DNA from: Amycolatopsis mediterranei
GTDB taxonomy: Bacteria; Actinomycetota; Actinomycetes; Mycobacteriales; Pseudonocardiaceae
Reading direction: 5' to 3'
Length of the DNA: 64,000 bases
Assembly: GCF_026017845.1 (NCBI RefSeq)
Contig: NZ_CP100416.1
Span: forward strand, 3,442,948-3,506,947
Part shown: positions 32,494 through 40,892 of the stretch, one piece after another
How positions within the stretch are numbered: position 1 is the stretch's first letter
How the letters are laid out: each line of letters opens with the position of its first letter
Translations under genes and position numbers: made by a program
The notes under the pieces: generated by a model
Databases searched by the model: none
Seen by the model: the letters and a program-made list of their open reading frames with translations, nothing else
What the model was told of the DNA's origin: nothing

Positions 32494-35382
32494 TCACCGC
32501 CGCCACCCCGGTGAGAACACCGGCCGGACCGGGACCCCGCCGCGGGCCGTGCCCAGGTCCGTCAGGGCGACCTTCTCCAGGCCGTTGCCCGGGCCGCCGT
32601 CGCTGGTCACCGCCAGGGCCAGGGTGTTGCGGCCGTGCGGGTCGAGGATCCCGGCCGGCAGCACGAACGTGTGCTGCGGCCCGACGTCCCCGATGTACTG
32701 GCCGACGTTCCAGCCGTTGAGGAACACCAGCACCCGGTAGCGGCCGCCGGAGCGGGGCTTTGCGGGATCGCCGATCGTCAGGCCCACCGAAGTGTCCTGG
32801 TCGCGCGGGATCCGCAGGGAGAACGTCGTGCGGTACCACGTCGTCCCGGGGTCGGCCGTCGCTGCGGGCACCGCCGCCGGCGCCCAGGCCCGGTCCGGGA
32901 AGCCCGGCAGGTGCCAGCCCGCGCGTTCGCCCGCGAGACCGCCGTTGTTCAGCGGGCCGCGCACCGGGTCCGCCGAGCCGCCCTGGAGCTTCCACACCAC
33001 GCCGGTCAGGGACGACGAGATCAGCCCCCGGCCTTCCTTGTGGGCGTCGTTGACGCCGCCGTCCTCGTTGTGGCCGTTGTTCCGCACCATCACCGAAAGC
33101 ACGTGCGGACCGTCGCCACGCAGGCCTTCGGGCACCGTGAAGGCCGCGGTGCCGGTCGTCGGCGGGGCGGCCAGCGCCGACGGCAGGACGTGCTCGCCGA
33201 GGTACTGCCCGTCCAGCCACGCCTGGAGCATCCCGGCGCCCCCGCCGCCGTAGCGGAGGCTGACCTGCTCCCCCGGCGTCCCGGTGAACCGGCCGCGGTA
33301 CCAGACGTCGCCGACGCCGAAGCCGTAGTCGTCCGCGGTCAGCACCGGCTGCCCGGCCGGCGGCGGAGTGGTGCTGTTCGTCGTGGTCCGGTCCGCGGAC
33401 GGCCACGCCGAGTCGTCGTACCCCGGTTCGGCTTCCGGGGACCCGGGCGCCGAGCGCCAGCCGGTGAGCTCGGGCAGCCGCGGGTCCCCGGGGCCGGGCA
33501 ACGGCCGCAGCGCGAGCAGGCTGCCGGACGCCGTGGGCCGCGCCGGCACCGGCGCGCCGTTCCACCACAGCAGCGGGCTGCGGGCACCCCAGACCTCGAG
33601 GTCCCTCGGCGCCTTCGTGTCGCCGGTCAGCACGAACCCGGCCTGGGCCGTCCGCACCAGGTCCGGCCCGCGCACGAGCAGGCCGCCGACCGGCCAGAAC
33701 GTGTCCGCGGTCGCGTCGTCGGCCAGCAGCAGCGTGACGGCCGGGCGGCCGCCGCCGCTGATCCGGACCCGCGCGAGCCCGGCGTGCCGGTAGTTCAGGC
33801 GTAGGTCGCCGCCCGACCAGGTGGCCGTGACGTCCCCGGCGAGGACGTCCACACGCGGCCGCGTCGCGTACCGCAGCACCGTCTCGCCGTCCTCGCCCGG
33901 CCGGCCGTGCAGCAGCACGGTGCCGGCGGCCTGGGCCATCAGCTCCGAGGTCGAGTAGACGAGGTGCTGGCCCGCGACGTCGAAGTTCGCCACCAGGTAC
34001 TTGGCGTCCTGCCCGTGCAGCCGGACCGGCACGGTGTATTCACCGTCCGATGTGGACAGCGGAAAGGTGAACGTGTCGTCCGTCGTGGCGTTCGACGGCG
34101 AGTGCACCGGCAGGTAGAAGTGCACGCCGGTGTCCGGGTTGACGTTGTGGTAGACCTTCACCGCGGCCGACGACGGCGTCACCGGTGCCCCGCGGTCCAT
34201 TTTGGCCAGATCCGGGACGGTGGCGAGGAACCCGCCGATCTCCTTCATCGTCAACGCCTTCGGCCGCAGCTGACGTCCTTCGTCGATCGCCGCGCCGTAG
34301 TCGTAGGAGCTGTAGACCACCGGCGCCGGGAGCCCGCCCCACGACGTGCCGCCGAAGGTCATGTAGAAGTTCTGGATGGTCAGGCCGTTCGCCAGGTTGG
34401 TGCCGTAGAAGACGCGCTCGTAGCCCGGCCCCTGCCGCACCGCGGTGCACGGGTAGGTGCCGTTGCTGCCCCAGTAGTCGAACCAGCCGCCGCCGAACTC
34501 GGCGGCGAACCCCGGCGTGTTCGGCGACGCGCTCGCGCCGCCCTTCGCCCCGCCCGGCCCGTAGGTCCCCCAGTCCGGCGCCGTGTTCGGGTTGCCCGGC
34601 GTCGCGTCGGTCCGGCAGGCGCCGCCGGGGTAGCCGTCGAAGGCGTAGAGGTCGACCTTGCCTTCGACGGTGCCGGGCACGCCGGAGCCGGGCGGCACCC
34701 AGATGCCGTTGCGGCCCTTGTCGTTGTGGAAGACCGGGACGGTGATCCCGTCGGCCCGCACCTTGTCGTAGAGGTGCGCCATGTAGTTGCGCTGCGCCGT
34801 CCCGGTCGCGGAGAGCTCGTTCTCGATCTGGTAGAGGATCACCGGGCCGCGGCCGTCGGTGTACTGGTGACGGCCGATGATCCGGTCGATCCGCGACAGC
34901 CATTCGTCGGCCGCGGCGAGGTAGTCCGGCGCGTCGCTGCGGGCCCGGCCGGCCTGGGTGCTCAGCCACGCCGGGAAGCCGCCGCCGGTGACCTCGGCGT
35001 TGATGTACGGGCCGGGTCGCGCGATGACGTACAGCCCGGCTTCGGCGGCGAGGTCGAGCACGCGGTCCATGTCGCGGACGCCGGTGAAGTCGTACACCCC
35101 GGGCGCGGGCGAGTGGTAGTTCCAGTCGAAGTAGATCGAGACCGCCGTGTAGCCGGTGGCCTTCATCTTCTGCAGGACGTCGCGCCACAGGTCCGGGCTG
35201 GGCAGCCGGAACGGGTGGAACTCGCCGGACCAGACGACCTGGCGGCGGCCGTCCAGCATGAGCGAATACTTGTCGAAGGTGACCTGGTGCTTCGGCGTCG
35301 CGGCCGGAGCGGCCGACGCCGGCGCGGCACAAAGCGCCGTGGTGGCGAACAGGGCGAGCAGGGCGGACAGGAACCGGCGCAT
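32494..35382 (-). CDS. Secreted GH35 beta-galactosidase
   Basis: A 962-residue exported enzyme. A Sec signal peptide (about 1-25) precedes the GH35 barrel. Acid/base Glu189 lies in YQIENEL and nucleophile Glu295 in GFAAEFGGGW. RPGPYINAEV and TGYTAVSIYFDWNYHSP are family signatures. Several jelly-roll galactose-binding-like domains fill the C-terminal half. It should release galactose from galactan or arabinogalactan side chains of pectin. It lies 44 bp after the GH43 gene and probably shares its transcript. Confidence 0.92.
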   Translation of the reverse strand: MRRFLSALLALFATTALCAAPASAAPAATPKHQVTFDKYSLMLDGRRQVVWSGEFHPFRLPSPDLWRDVLQKMKATGYTAVSIYFDWNYHSPAPGVYDFTGVRDMDRVLDLAAEAGLYVIARPGPYINAEVTGGGFPAWLSTQAGRARSDAPDYLAAADEWLSRIDRIIGRHQYTDGRGPVILYQIENELSATGTAQRNYMAHLYDKVRADGITVPVFHNDKGRNGIWVPPGSGVPGTVEGKVDLYAFDGYPGGACRTDATPGNPNTAPDWGTYGPGGAKGGASASPNTPGFAAEFGGGWFDYWGSNGTYPCTAVRQGPGYERVFYGTNLANGLTIQNFYMTFGGTSWGGLPAPVVYSSYDYGAAIDEGRQLRPKALTMKEIGGFLATVPDLAKMDRGAPVTPSSAAVKVYHNVNPDTGVHFYLPVHSPSNATTDDTFTFPLSTSDGEYTVPVRLHGQDAKYLVANFDVAGQHLVYSTSELMAQAAGTVLLHGRPGEDGETVLRYATRPRVDVLAGDVTATWSGGDLRLNYRHAGLARVRISGGGRPAVTLLLADDATADTFWPVGGLLVRGPDLVRTAQAGFVLTGDTKAPRDLEVWGARSPLLWWNGAPVPARPTASGSLLALRPLPGPGDPRLPELTGWRSAPGSPEAEPGYDDSAWPSADRTTTNSTTPPPAGQPVLTADDYGFGVGDVWYRGRFTGTPGEQVSLRYGGGGAGMLQAWLDGQYLGEHVLPSALAAPPTTGTAAFTVPEGLRGDGPHVLSVMVRNNGHNEDGGVNDAHKEGRGLISSSLTGVVWKLQGGSADPVRGPLNNGGLAGERAGWHLPGFPDRAWAPAAVPAATADPGTTWYRTTFSLRIPRDQDTSVGLTIGDPAKPRSGGRYRVLVFLNGWNVGQYIGDVGPQHTFVLPAGILDPHGRNTLALAVTSDGGPGNGLEKVALTDLGTARGGVPVRPVFSPGWRR

Positions 35383-35405
35383 GGGTCATCTTTCCGATCG
35401 ACGAC

Positions 35406-35421
35406 GTATAGGTCGTTATAC
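35406..35421. promoter_or_regulatory. Inverted repeat before the GH35 gene
   Basis: GTATA and TATAC flank six bases (GGTCGT) in the 44-bp gap between the GH43 and GH35 genes; ACGAC and GTCGT (35401-35415) overlap it. It could be a small operator or RNA hairpin. No -35/-10 pair was convincing here. Confidence 0.25.
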
Positions 35422-35426
35422 ACGGA

Positions 35427-36413
35427 TCAGTACACGTACGGCCAGCCCGCGCTGTCGTAGCCGATGAGGTTGATGCCGAGCTTGCCCGTCAGCGGCGTCG
35501 CGTCCGAGTAGTAGTAGTGGTAGATCAGCACGTCGGCGTCGGTGTCGTGCAGGACGGCCACGTGCCCGGGGCCGTGCATCGCGCCGTGGCTCGCCAGGAT
35601 CTGCGTGCCGCCGCCGGCGGTCATCGGGACGCCGTTGCGGTCGGCGTACGGGCCGGTGATCGACGTCGAGCGGCCGACCATCACGCGGTAGGTGCTCTTG
35701 GTGCCCTGGCAGCAGAGGTCCCACGAGACGAAGAGGTAGTAGTAGCCGCCGTGCTGGATGATGTACGGCGCTTCCTCGGCCGACGTGCTGCCGGTGCGCT
35801 GGGCGATGCCGCGCAGGGCGGTGTCGCTGGTGCTGCGCTTGCCGGTGGCCGGGTCGAGCCGGATCATCTTGATCCCGGTCCACCAGGAGCCGAAGCTCAG
35901 CCACCAGCGGCCGGCGGAGTCGACGAACAGGTTCGGGTCGATCGCGTTGTAGTCGTTGCTCGTGCTCGTCTGCACGACGATCCCCTGGTTGGTCCAGCTG
36001 CCGGGCAGACCGGTGCTGCTGGTGGCGAGGAAGATCGCCGAGTTGCGGGAGCCGAGCGACGAAGCCGCGTAGTAGAGGTAGTACTTGCCGTTGTGGAACG
36101 AAATGTCCGGCGCCCACAGGTACTCCGGCTTGGCCGGGTCGGTGAACGGCGCGGTCCACGGGGCGCCGTTCGGCCAGACCGAGCCGATCTTCGTGAAGTG
36201 GATCCGGTCGGTCGAGCGGCGGATCTGCAGGTACTGGTCGGTCGAATACAGCAGGTAGCTGCCGTCCGCCGCGCGGATCATCGACGGGTCGTGCACCGCC
36301 TCGATGTCCCCGGTCACGTAACCGGGGTCCGGGTAGGTCGCGGCCTGCGCGGCGGGGGCGCTCAGCAGGGCGGCGGCGACGGCGATGATGGCCGGGAGGC
36401 GGCGCAGGCTCAT
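35427..36413 (-). CDS. Secreted GH43 arabinanase-like hydrolase
   Basis: A 328-residue exported five-bladed propeller. After a signal peptide (about 1-25), the three GH43 acids are visible: Asp42 in AVHDPSM, Asp159 in YNAIDPNLF and Glu214 in AEEAPYI. KPEYLWAPDISFHNGKYYLY is the family signature. Sequence pattern and length suggest endo-1,5-alpha-L-arabinanase, acting on pectin arabinan side chains. GAGGAC precedes the ATG. Promoter and LacI-type operator lie directly upstream. Confidence 0.9.
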   Translation of the reverse strand: MSLRRLPAIIAVAAALLSAPAAQAATYPDPGYVTGDIEAVHDPSMIRAADGSYLLYSTDQYLQIRRSTDRIHFTKIGSVWPNGAPWTAPFTDPAKPEYLWAPDISFHNGKYYLYYAASSLGSRNSAIFLATSSTGLPGSWTNQGIVVQTSTSNDYNAIDPNLFVDSAGRWWLSFGSWWTGIKMIRLDPATGKRSTSDTALRGIAQRTGSTSAEEAPYIIQHGGYYYLFVSWDLCCQGTKSTYRVMVGRSTSITGPYADRNGVPMTAGGGTQILASHGAMHGPGHVAVLHDTDADVLIYHYYYSDATPLTGKLGINLIGYDSAGWPYVY

Positions 36414-36442
36414 GGGTGTCCTCGGGGTCGACGCTGATCCGA

Positions 36443-36466
36443 GACGCTGTTAACGCTAACAGCGTC
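36443..36466. promoter_or_regulatory. LacI-type operator before the GH43 gene
   Basis: GACGCTGTTA (36443-36452) and TAACAGCGTC (36457-36466) are perfect inverted arms around ACGC. It sits 30 bp upstream of the start codon and just downstream of the predicted promoter, as expected for repression. Confidence 0.6.
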
Positions 36467-36476
36467 TGACCGGGAA

Positions 36477-36506
36477 ATGGTCGGTGGTCACGGGCCGGTG
36501 CGTCAA
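36477..36506 (-). promoter_or_regulatory. Candidate promoter of the GH43 gene
   Basis: The minus strand has TTGACG (36501-36506), 18 bases and GACCAT (36477-36482). The layout matches the other candidate promoters of this locus. Confidence 0.4.
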
Positions 36507-36548
36507 GGGCCGGACGGAGGGTCTCCCCGGCCGGCCTCGACGACGTCG

Positions 36549-37577
36549 TCAGTGCACGGGGTTCCACCCGTCGCCGCCCGCGAGGTACTTCTGGGCGGTG
36601 TAGTTTCCGGCCTGGGCGGCGGGCAGCTGCGGCCGGTCGGTGCCGGTCCCCGCACCCGGGCCGGTGTTGCGGTACTCGGCGAACCGGGCGTCCTTCCACG
36701 AAAAGCCGGACATGTCCGTCCACGGCGACTGCTTGATCGCCGCCGGCAGCGAGGTCTCGCGGATCAGCACCTGGGCGATCGCGTCGACGTCCCCGGACGG
36801 GTGCCACGGGCGGCCCAGGTAGAAGCTCGCGTTGGCGGCCGAGCTGAGCACCTTGCTGCCGACGATCAGGAAGCCGTACGGGTTCGACCGCCGGGTGCTG
36901 GCCGCGGTCAGGAACCCGTTGTTGCTGCTCGAACCGCGGTCGAGCGCGGTGATCGTCGCCCGGTCGAAGACCGCGGTGGCGCGGCCGAAGATGAAGTCGA
37001 CGTCGCCGCTGATCGCGCAGCCGCGGTAGTACTGACGGCCGACCGTGCCGACGGCCGCGGTGTCGGCGTACAGGGTGTCCTGGTGGCCGAGGAAGGTGAC
37101 GTTGTCGAAGACCATCCGGTCGCCGGTGGTCTTGACCGCGACCGCCTGCGTGTCGGTGATCTCCGGGTGCGCCTTGCGGTCGAAGGAGTTGCGGAAGGTC
37201 AGCGCGGTCGCGGTGAAGCCGTTCGCGGCGATCGTCGCGGTCGCGCTGCCGGAGGTGCCGTAGGTCGAGCCGTCGGGCTTCTTGGTTCCGCTGGCGTTGT
37301 TGTAGTCGACGACGACGTCGGCGGCGTTCCCGGTGGTCCCGCGCATGGTGATCCCGGTCTTGCCCGAGGGCACGGTGATCACTTCGCGGTAGGTCCCGGG
37401 TTTGACCGAGATCGTGCCGCCCGCCGAAACCGCGTTGATCCCGGCCTGCACGGTGGTGTAGTTGCCCGAGCCGTCCTTGGCCACGACGACGTTCGCCGCC
37501 GCGGCCGCTGACGTCGTCGCAGTGGCCGCCAGCGACGCCCCGGCGACGACCGACGCGACGAGCAGGGTCTTGAACAT
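36549..37577 (-). CDS. Secreted pectinesterase (CE8)
   Basis: A 342-residue exported beta-helix enzyme starting at ATG 37577 (GGAGGC upstream). Signal peptide about 1-28. CE8 motifs are complete: GTYRE, QAVAV (144-148), HQDTLY with acid/base Asp167, GDVDFIFG with nucleophile Asp194, and LGRPW. It removes methyl esters from homogalacturonan so that the neighbouring pectate lyases can act. It follows the PL3 gene by 67 bp and may be co-transcribed with it past the hairpin at 37599. Confidence 0.94.
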   Translation of the reverse strand: MFKTLLVASVVAGASLAATATTSAAAAANVVVAKDGSGNYTTVQAGINAVSAGGTISVKPGTYREVITVPSGKTGITMRGTTGNAADVVVDYNNASGTKKPDGSTYGTSGSATATIAANGFTATALTFRNSFDRKAHPEITDTQAVAVKTTGDRMVFDNVTFLGHQDTLYADTAAVGTVGRQYYRGCAISGDVDFIFGRATAVFDRATITALDRGSSSNNGFLTAASTRRSNPYGFLIVGSKVLSSAANASFYLGRPWHPSGDVDAIAQVLIRETSLPAAIKQSPWTDMSGFSWKDARFAEYRNTGPGAGTGTDRPQLPAAQAGNYTAQKYLAGGDGWNPVH

Positions 37578-37598
37578 GACGCCTCCACGGAGTGGAAC

Positions 37599-37637
37599 GC
37601 GCCGGGGGTACCGGACGGCGGCCGCCACCCCCGGCGC
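37599..37637 (-). terminator. Hairpin between PL3 and pectinesterase genes
   Basis: GCGCCGGGGGT and ACCCCCGGCGC form a perfect 11-bp stem with a 17-base loop, which can itself pair (GGCGGCC). It may terminate or attenuate transcription between the two genes. Confidence 0.5.
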
Positions 37638-37644
37638 GGGTCGG

Positions 37645-38430
37645 TTACTTGTAGGTGATGTTCGCCGCGGTGTAGAGGCAGTTCGTCGAGTCCGGGCCGC
37701 TGCCGATCTTCGTCGGCTCGCCGCTGGTCACGCCCTGGTACTTCGTGCAGGGCTCGATCTTGCGGCTGGAATCGCCGACGATGGTGATCCTCGTCAGCTT
37801 GGCGGTGTCCCCGTAGTTGGTGTTGATGCCGACCAGCGCCTTGCCGGGCACGGTGGCGGTGACGTTGTCCACGACGACGTTGCGCTTGTACTGCGTCTTG
37901 CAGTTGCCGCAGGAGCGGTACAGCTTGCCGAAGTCGTTGACCTGGAAATTGCGGATGTACATCGTCCCGGGGCCGTTGTGCTGGAACACCTTGTCCGACG
38001 CCTTGCGCGCGCCGCCGCCGTCGATGGTCATCGTCTGGGAGGCGGAGGTGCCCTTGAAGGTCGCGGCGTCTTCGCCGACGTCCTCCCACCAGACGTTGAG
38101 CAGCGTGCAGGTGCCGAGGCAGTGCACGCCGTCGGCGGCCGGGCTGCCGAGGACGACGTTCTTGAGCGTGGTGCCGTTGGAGAGCTCGAAGATCGGGCTC
38201 TGGTCCTCGCTCTGGCCGCCGGTGCCGAGGTCGCCGGTGCCGTAGAACCGCTTGAGCCCGCCGTCGTAGGTGCCGCTGGTGACCTTGATCGTCTTCGGCA
38301 CCGGCACGCTGGTGCTCGGGTTCGGCCACGAGGCGGCCGACGCGGTGGCGCCGGTGCCGATCGCCGCCGAAACGACGAGCGCGGCGACCGCCGCCACCCG
38401 GATCGTCCGGGACATCGCTGGGGGAAACAT
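37645..38430 (-). CDS. Secreted pectate lyase, PL3 family
   Basis: A 261-residue exported lyase. The signal peptide covers about 1-32 (IRVAAVAALVVSAAIGTGAT). PL3 motifs include FELSNGTTLKNVVLG, ADGVHCLGTCTLLNVWWEDV, EDAATFKG and a cysteine-rich RSCGNCKTQYKRNV segment. PL3 enzymes cleave polygalacturonate by calcium-dependent beta elimination. AGGGAG precedes the ATG at 38430; an internal ATG at 38415 is possible. Promoter and a perfect LacI-type palindrome lie upstream. Confidence 0.92.
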   Translation of the reverse strand: MFPPAMSRTIRVAAVAALVVSAAIGTGATASAASWPNPSTSVPVPKTIKVTSGTYDGGLKRFYGTGDLGTGGQSEDQSPIFELSNGTTLKNVVLGSPAADGVHCLGTCTLLNVWWEDVGEDAATFKGTSASQTMTIDGGGARKASDKVFQHNGPGTMYIRNFQVNDFGKLYRSCGNCKTQYKRNVVVDNVTATVPGKALVGINTNYGDTAKLTRITIVGDSSRKIEPCTKYQGVTSGEPTKIGSGPDSTNCLYTAANITYK

Positions 38431-38491
38431 TTCATCACTCCCTGGTCCTGAGCTTCAATCGGCGCTGATGGAAAACGTCCGACCGGGTTGT

Positions 38492-38503
38492 GAAAGCGCT
38501 TTC
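38492..38503. promoter_or_regulatory. LacI-type operator before the PL3 gene
   Basis: GAAAGCGCTTTC is a perfect 12-bp palindrome with a central CG, the classical LacI/CcpA-family core. It lies just downstream of the predicted -10. Confidence 0.6.
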
Positions 38504-38512
38504 TCGCCCCCG

Positions 38513-38541
38513 AGTTTCGGGTTGTGGCCACGCCGTGTCAA
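38513..38541 (-). promoter_or_regulatory. Candidate promoter of the PL3 gene
   Basis: The minus strand shows TTGACA (38536-38541), 17 bases and GAAACT (38513-38518). The strong -35 and shared layout support it; the -10 is poor. Confidence 0.4.
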
Positions 38542-38600
38542 TGTCGTTCACCGCAGCGCTGCGCATGTCGCCCGGATGGTCGCCGCCCGCGGCGCGTTTT

Positions 38601-38638
38601 CAGAAAACACGGCCAGAAAACACGGCCAGAAAACGCCG
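38601..38638. repeat. 13-bp tandem repeat, about 2.9 copies
   Basis: CAGAAAACACGGC is repeated exactly at 38601 and 38614, with a truncated copy from 38627. The preceding GGCGCGTTTTC can pair with the GAAAACGCC end, so the array forms a hairpin just after the PL1 stop and may act as its terminator. Confidence 0.6.
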
Positions 38639-38653
38639 AAACTGTCGAAGGTT

Positions 38654-39940
38654 TCAGCGCCCGGGTCCGGCACCGGCGAGCACCAGCGCCGGGACCGCCC
38701 ACGTGGGGTCGAGGCGCTCGACGAAGCTCGGCGTCCAGCCGACGTCCGGCCCGAGATCCGGATCGTTGGCCGCGTTGTACTCCGCCAGCAGGTCCACCGG
38801 CCGCGGCCACTGGTTTCCCGCCGCCACCAGCGTGCCGGTCGCGTGCAGCACGGTTCCCTTCCAGTAGTGCACGAGCTGGCCAAGGGGCAGTCCGGCGGGG
38901 ATCCGGAAGAAGTTGTTCTCCGCGTAGATCCGGGACTCCACGCCCACGCCGATCGAATACGTGTAGGCGGCCGGATCCGGCACCAGGTACAGGTTGTCGT
39001 AGACGTGCACCTGGCCGTACCGCACCCGGGGCGCGCGCTGGCCGATCTCGGAGAACAGGTTGTGGTGCAGCGTGACCCGCAGCTTGCCGACGTCGTAAGC
39101 AGGCTTGTCGGTGTTGCCGATCAGCATGGTCTTGTCGTGGTCGTGCAGCCGGTTGTAGGACACCGTGACCAGGTCCGAGCCGTTCACGATGTCGAGCAGC
39201 CCGTCGTGGACCTCGTACTTGCGCCCGTAGTAGGACGGCTGCCGATCGTTCCCGCCGTCGCTGAACTCGTTGTGGTCCACCCAGACGTGCGTCGCGCCGA
39301 CCAGGTCGAGGTTGTCGTACTCGGAGTTCCAGTTGCCGTCGGCGGTGTCGAGCGGATCCCACTGCGGGAAGCAGTCGTGGGCATCGGCGAAGTTCAGGTT
39401 CCGCAGGATGACGTTGTCCCCGGTGACGCGCAGGGTCAGCCCGTGCAGCACGGCGTGGCCGCCGAGCCCGACGATCGTGGTGTTCGGGCCGACGTCGAGC
39501 ACGACCTGCTTCGCCTGGTTGGCCTGCGACCGCGCGCGAGCCTCCTCCAGCGGCCCCGACGGCGGCACTCTCCCCCACGTCGCCGGGTCGTACGCCGCCA
39601 GGTACGCCGGGAGGCTGTAGGCCGGGTCGGCGAAACTTTCACAGCTCGCCGGCCGGTCCGCGGCGTCCACATTGCCCTCGATGGTGCCGCGGACGTAGAT
39701 GATTTTCGGGGCGCCCGGGTGCGCCGCCAGTGCGGCCGCGAGCTCGGAGCGCTTGGTCACCGTGTGGACGTCGGCGGGGGCGGCGGCTGCCCCGCCGGTG
39801 GTCCCGGTGGTCGCGGCGGCCCAGCCGTCGTGCGCACCGAGCACGACCCGGCCGGGATCGCGGCCGTGCGCCTGGGCGGGTGCGGCGGTGAGCGTCAAAC
39901 CGAGCAGGGCGAGGCACCCCGCGAAAGCTTTCCAGCGCAT
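38654..39940 (-). CDS. Secreted pectate lyase, PL1 family
   Basis: A 428-residue exported parallel beta-helix lyase. Signal peptide about 1-24. Typical PL1 segments are TTIVGLGGHAVLHGLTLRV, NVILRNLNF, the VWVDHNEFSDG calcium-site region, and LRVTLHHNLFSEIGQRAPRV, whose arginine is the likely catalytic base. It cleaves demethylated homogalacturonan. AGAGGAG precedes the ATG, and only 10 bp separate it from the DUF6807 gene, so it is the last gene of the long transport operon. Confidence 0.92.
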   Translation of the reverse strand: MRWKAFAGCLALLGLTLTAAPAQAHGRDPGRVVLGAHDGWAAATTGTTGGAAAAPADVHTVTKRSELAAALAAHPGAPKIIYVRGTIEGNVDAADRPASCESFADPAYSLPAYLAAYDPATWGRVPPSGPLEEARARSQANQAKQVVLDVGPNTTIVGLGGHAVLHGLTLRVTGDNVILRNLNFADAHDCFPQWDPLDTADGNWNSEYDNLDLVGATHVWVDHNEFSDGGNDRQPSYYGRKYEVHDGLLDIVNGSDLVTVSYNRLHDHDKTMLIGNTDKPAYDVGKLRVTLHHNLFSEIGQRAPRVRYGQVHVYDNLYLVPDPAAYTYSIGVGVESRIYAENNFFRIPAGLPLGQLVHYWKGTVLHATGTLVAAGNQWPRPVDLLAEYNAANDPDLGPDVGWTPSFVERLDPTWAVPALVLAGAGPGR

Positions 39941-39950
39941 GTCGGCTCCT

Positions 39951-40892
39951 CTAGTCGGTGTCCGGTCTCGTGAGCACCCGCTTCGCGAGCCGGGCGAGCC
40001 CGGCGGCGTCCGGGGCGCCGTCGATGACGACGACGTGGTGGGTCAGCGTCAGCTCCTCGCCCGGTTCGAGCAGCCACGGCCGGTGGTAGGTCGCGGCGAA
40101 GCTGACCACGGGGAACGGCTCGGCGCGGACGTACCAGGCCGTCGGGTGGGCCGCGTTCGCCGGGCTGTCGGCGAACAGCAGCGTCGAGGTCCGCAGGCTT
40201 TCGTCGTGCTGCCCGGTGAAGGCGAGCCAGGGCGCCCGGTGCCCCATCGCCTCGGCCGCGGGCTTCCCGTCCGACGTCCGGACCGTGCCGCCGACGAACG
40301 AGCGCGGCCCGCGCCAGAACAGCCCGCCGTAGCCGGCGGTGTCCCGCCCCTCGGTGACCGGGCTCCCCCACCGCAGCTCGTGGCCGCTGGTGTTGCGCAG
40401 CCGGCTGGACCAGGTGAGCGTCCAGTGCCCGCCGCGCAGCGAGACGTCGCCGAAGTGCAGCGTCCGGTGTTCGGTGAGCCAGCGCCGGCCGGCCGCGGTG
40501 CGCCAGGCCAGCTCGTGCCGCAGTGTGCAGTGCCCGCCGGTGTCGTCGATGCCTTCCCAGCGGACGTGGCCGACGGTGCCGTTGTTGTCGAGCGGGGTGT
40601 AGCCGCGGCCGCGCACGTAGGTGCGCCCGCCCCAGAAGTTCTCGCCCGAGAGGTGGGCCATGGTGAACTGCAGGCCGTTGTGCCAGGTGTGGTCGTGCGG
40701 CCGGACCGCCGTGACGATCTCCCCCGCGGTGGTGCGCAGCGGGTGCAGGTACGGCTTCGGCGAGTCCCCGGCCGGCGTCGGCGGCTCGACGACGTACTCG
40801 GCCAGCACGACGTCGCCGAGCCGCACGCACACCCGCCCGTCGCCCTCTTCGGTCGCCTCCGGCGTGCCGTCCCCCACCGCGGCCCGGCTCAC
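39951..40892 (-). CDS. DUF6807 (PmoA-like) family protein
   Basis: A 313-residue protein without signal peptide, starting at GTG 40892 in a 4-bp overlap with the upstream dehydrogenase gene. RPHDHTWHNGLQFTMAHLSG, NFWGGRTYV and the MGHRAPWLAFTGQHDE and HPTAWYVR segments mark the family once named methane oxygenase PmoA. No reaction is established. These proteins often occur beside Gfo/Idh dehydrogenases in polysaccharide loci, as here, so a role in processing an unusual sugar is inferred. Confidence 0.82.
   Translation of the reverse strand: MSRAAVGDGTPEATEEGDGRVCVRLGDVVLAEYVVEPPTPAGDSPKPYLHPLRTTAGEIVTAVRPHDHTWHNGLQFTMAHLSGENFWGGRTYVRGRGYTPLDNNGTVGHVRWEGIDDTGGHCTLRHELAWRTAAGRRWLTEHRTLHFGDVSLRGGHWTLTWSSRLRNTSGHELRWGSPVTEGRDTAGYGGLFWRGPRSFVGGTVRTSDGKPAAEAMGHRAPWLAFTGQHDESLRTSTLLFADSPANAAHPTAWYVRAEPFPVVSFAATYHRPWLLEPGEELTLTHHVVVIDGAPDAAGLARLAKRVLTRPDTD

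Noticed and set aside
35401..35426. Independent promoter for the GH35 gene
   Set aside because: The 44-bp gap after GH43 has an inverted repeat but no credible -35/-10 pair.
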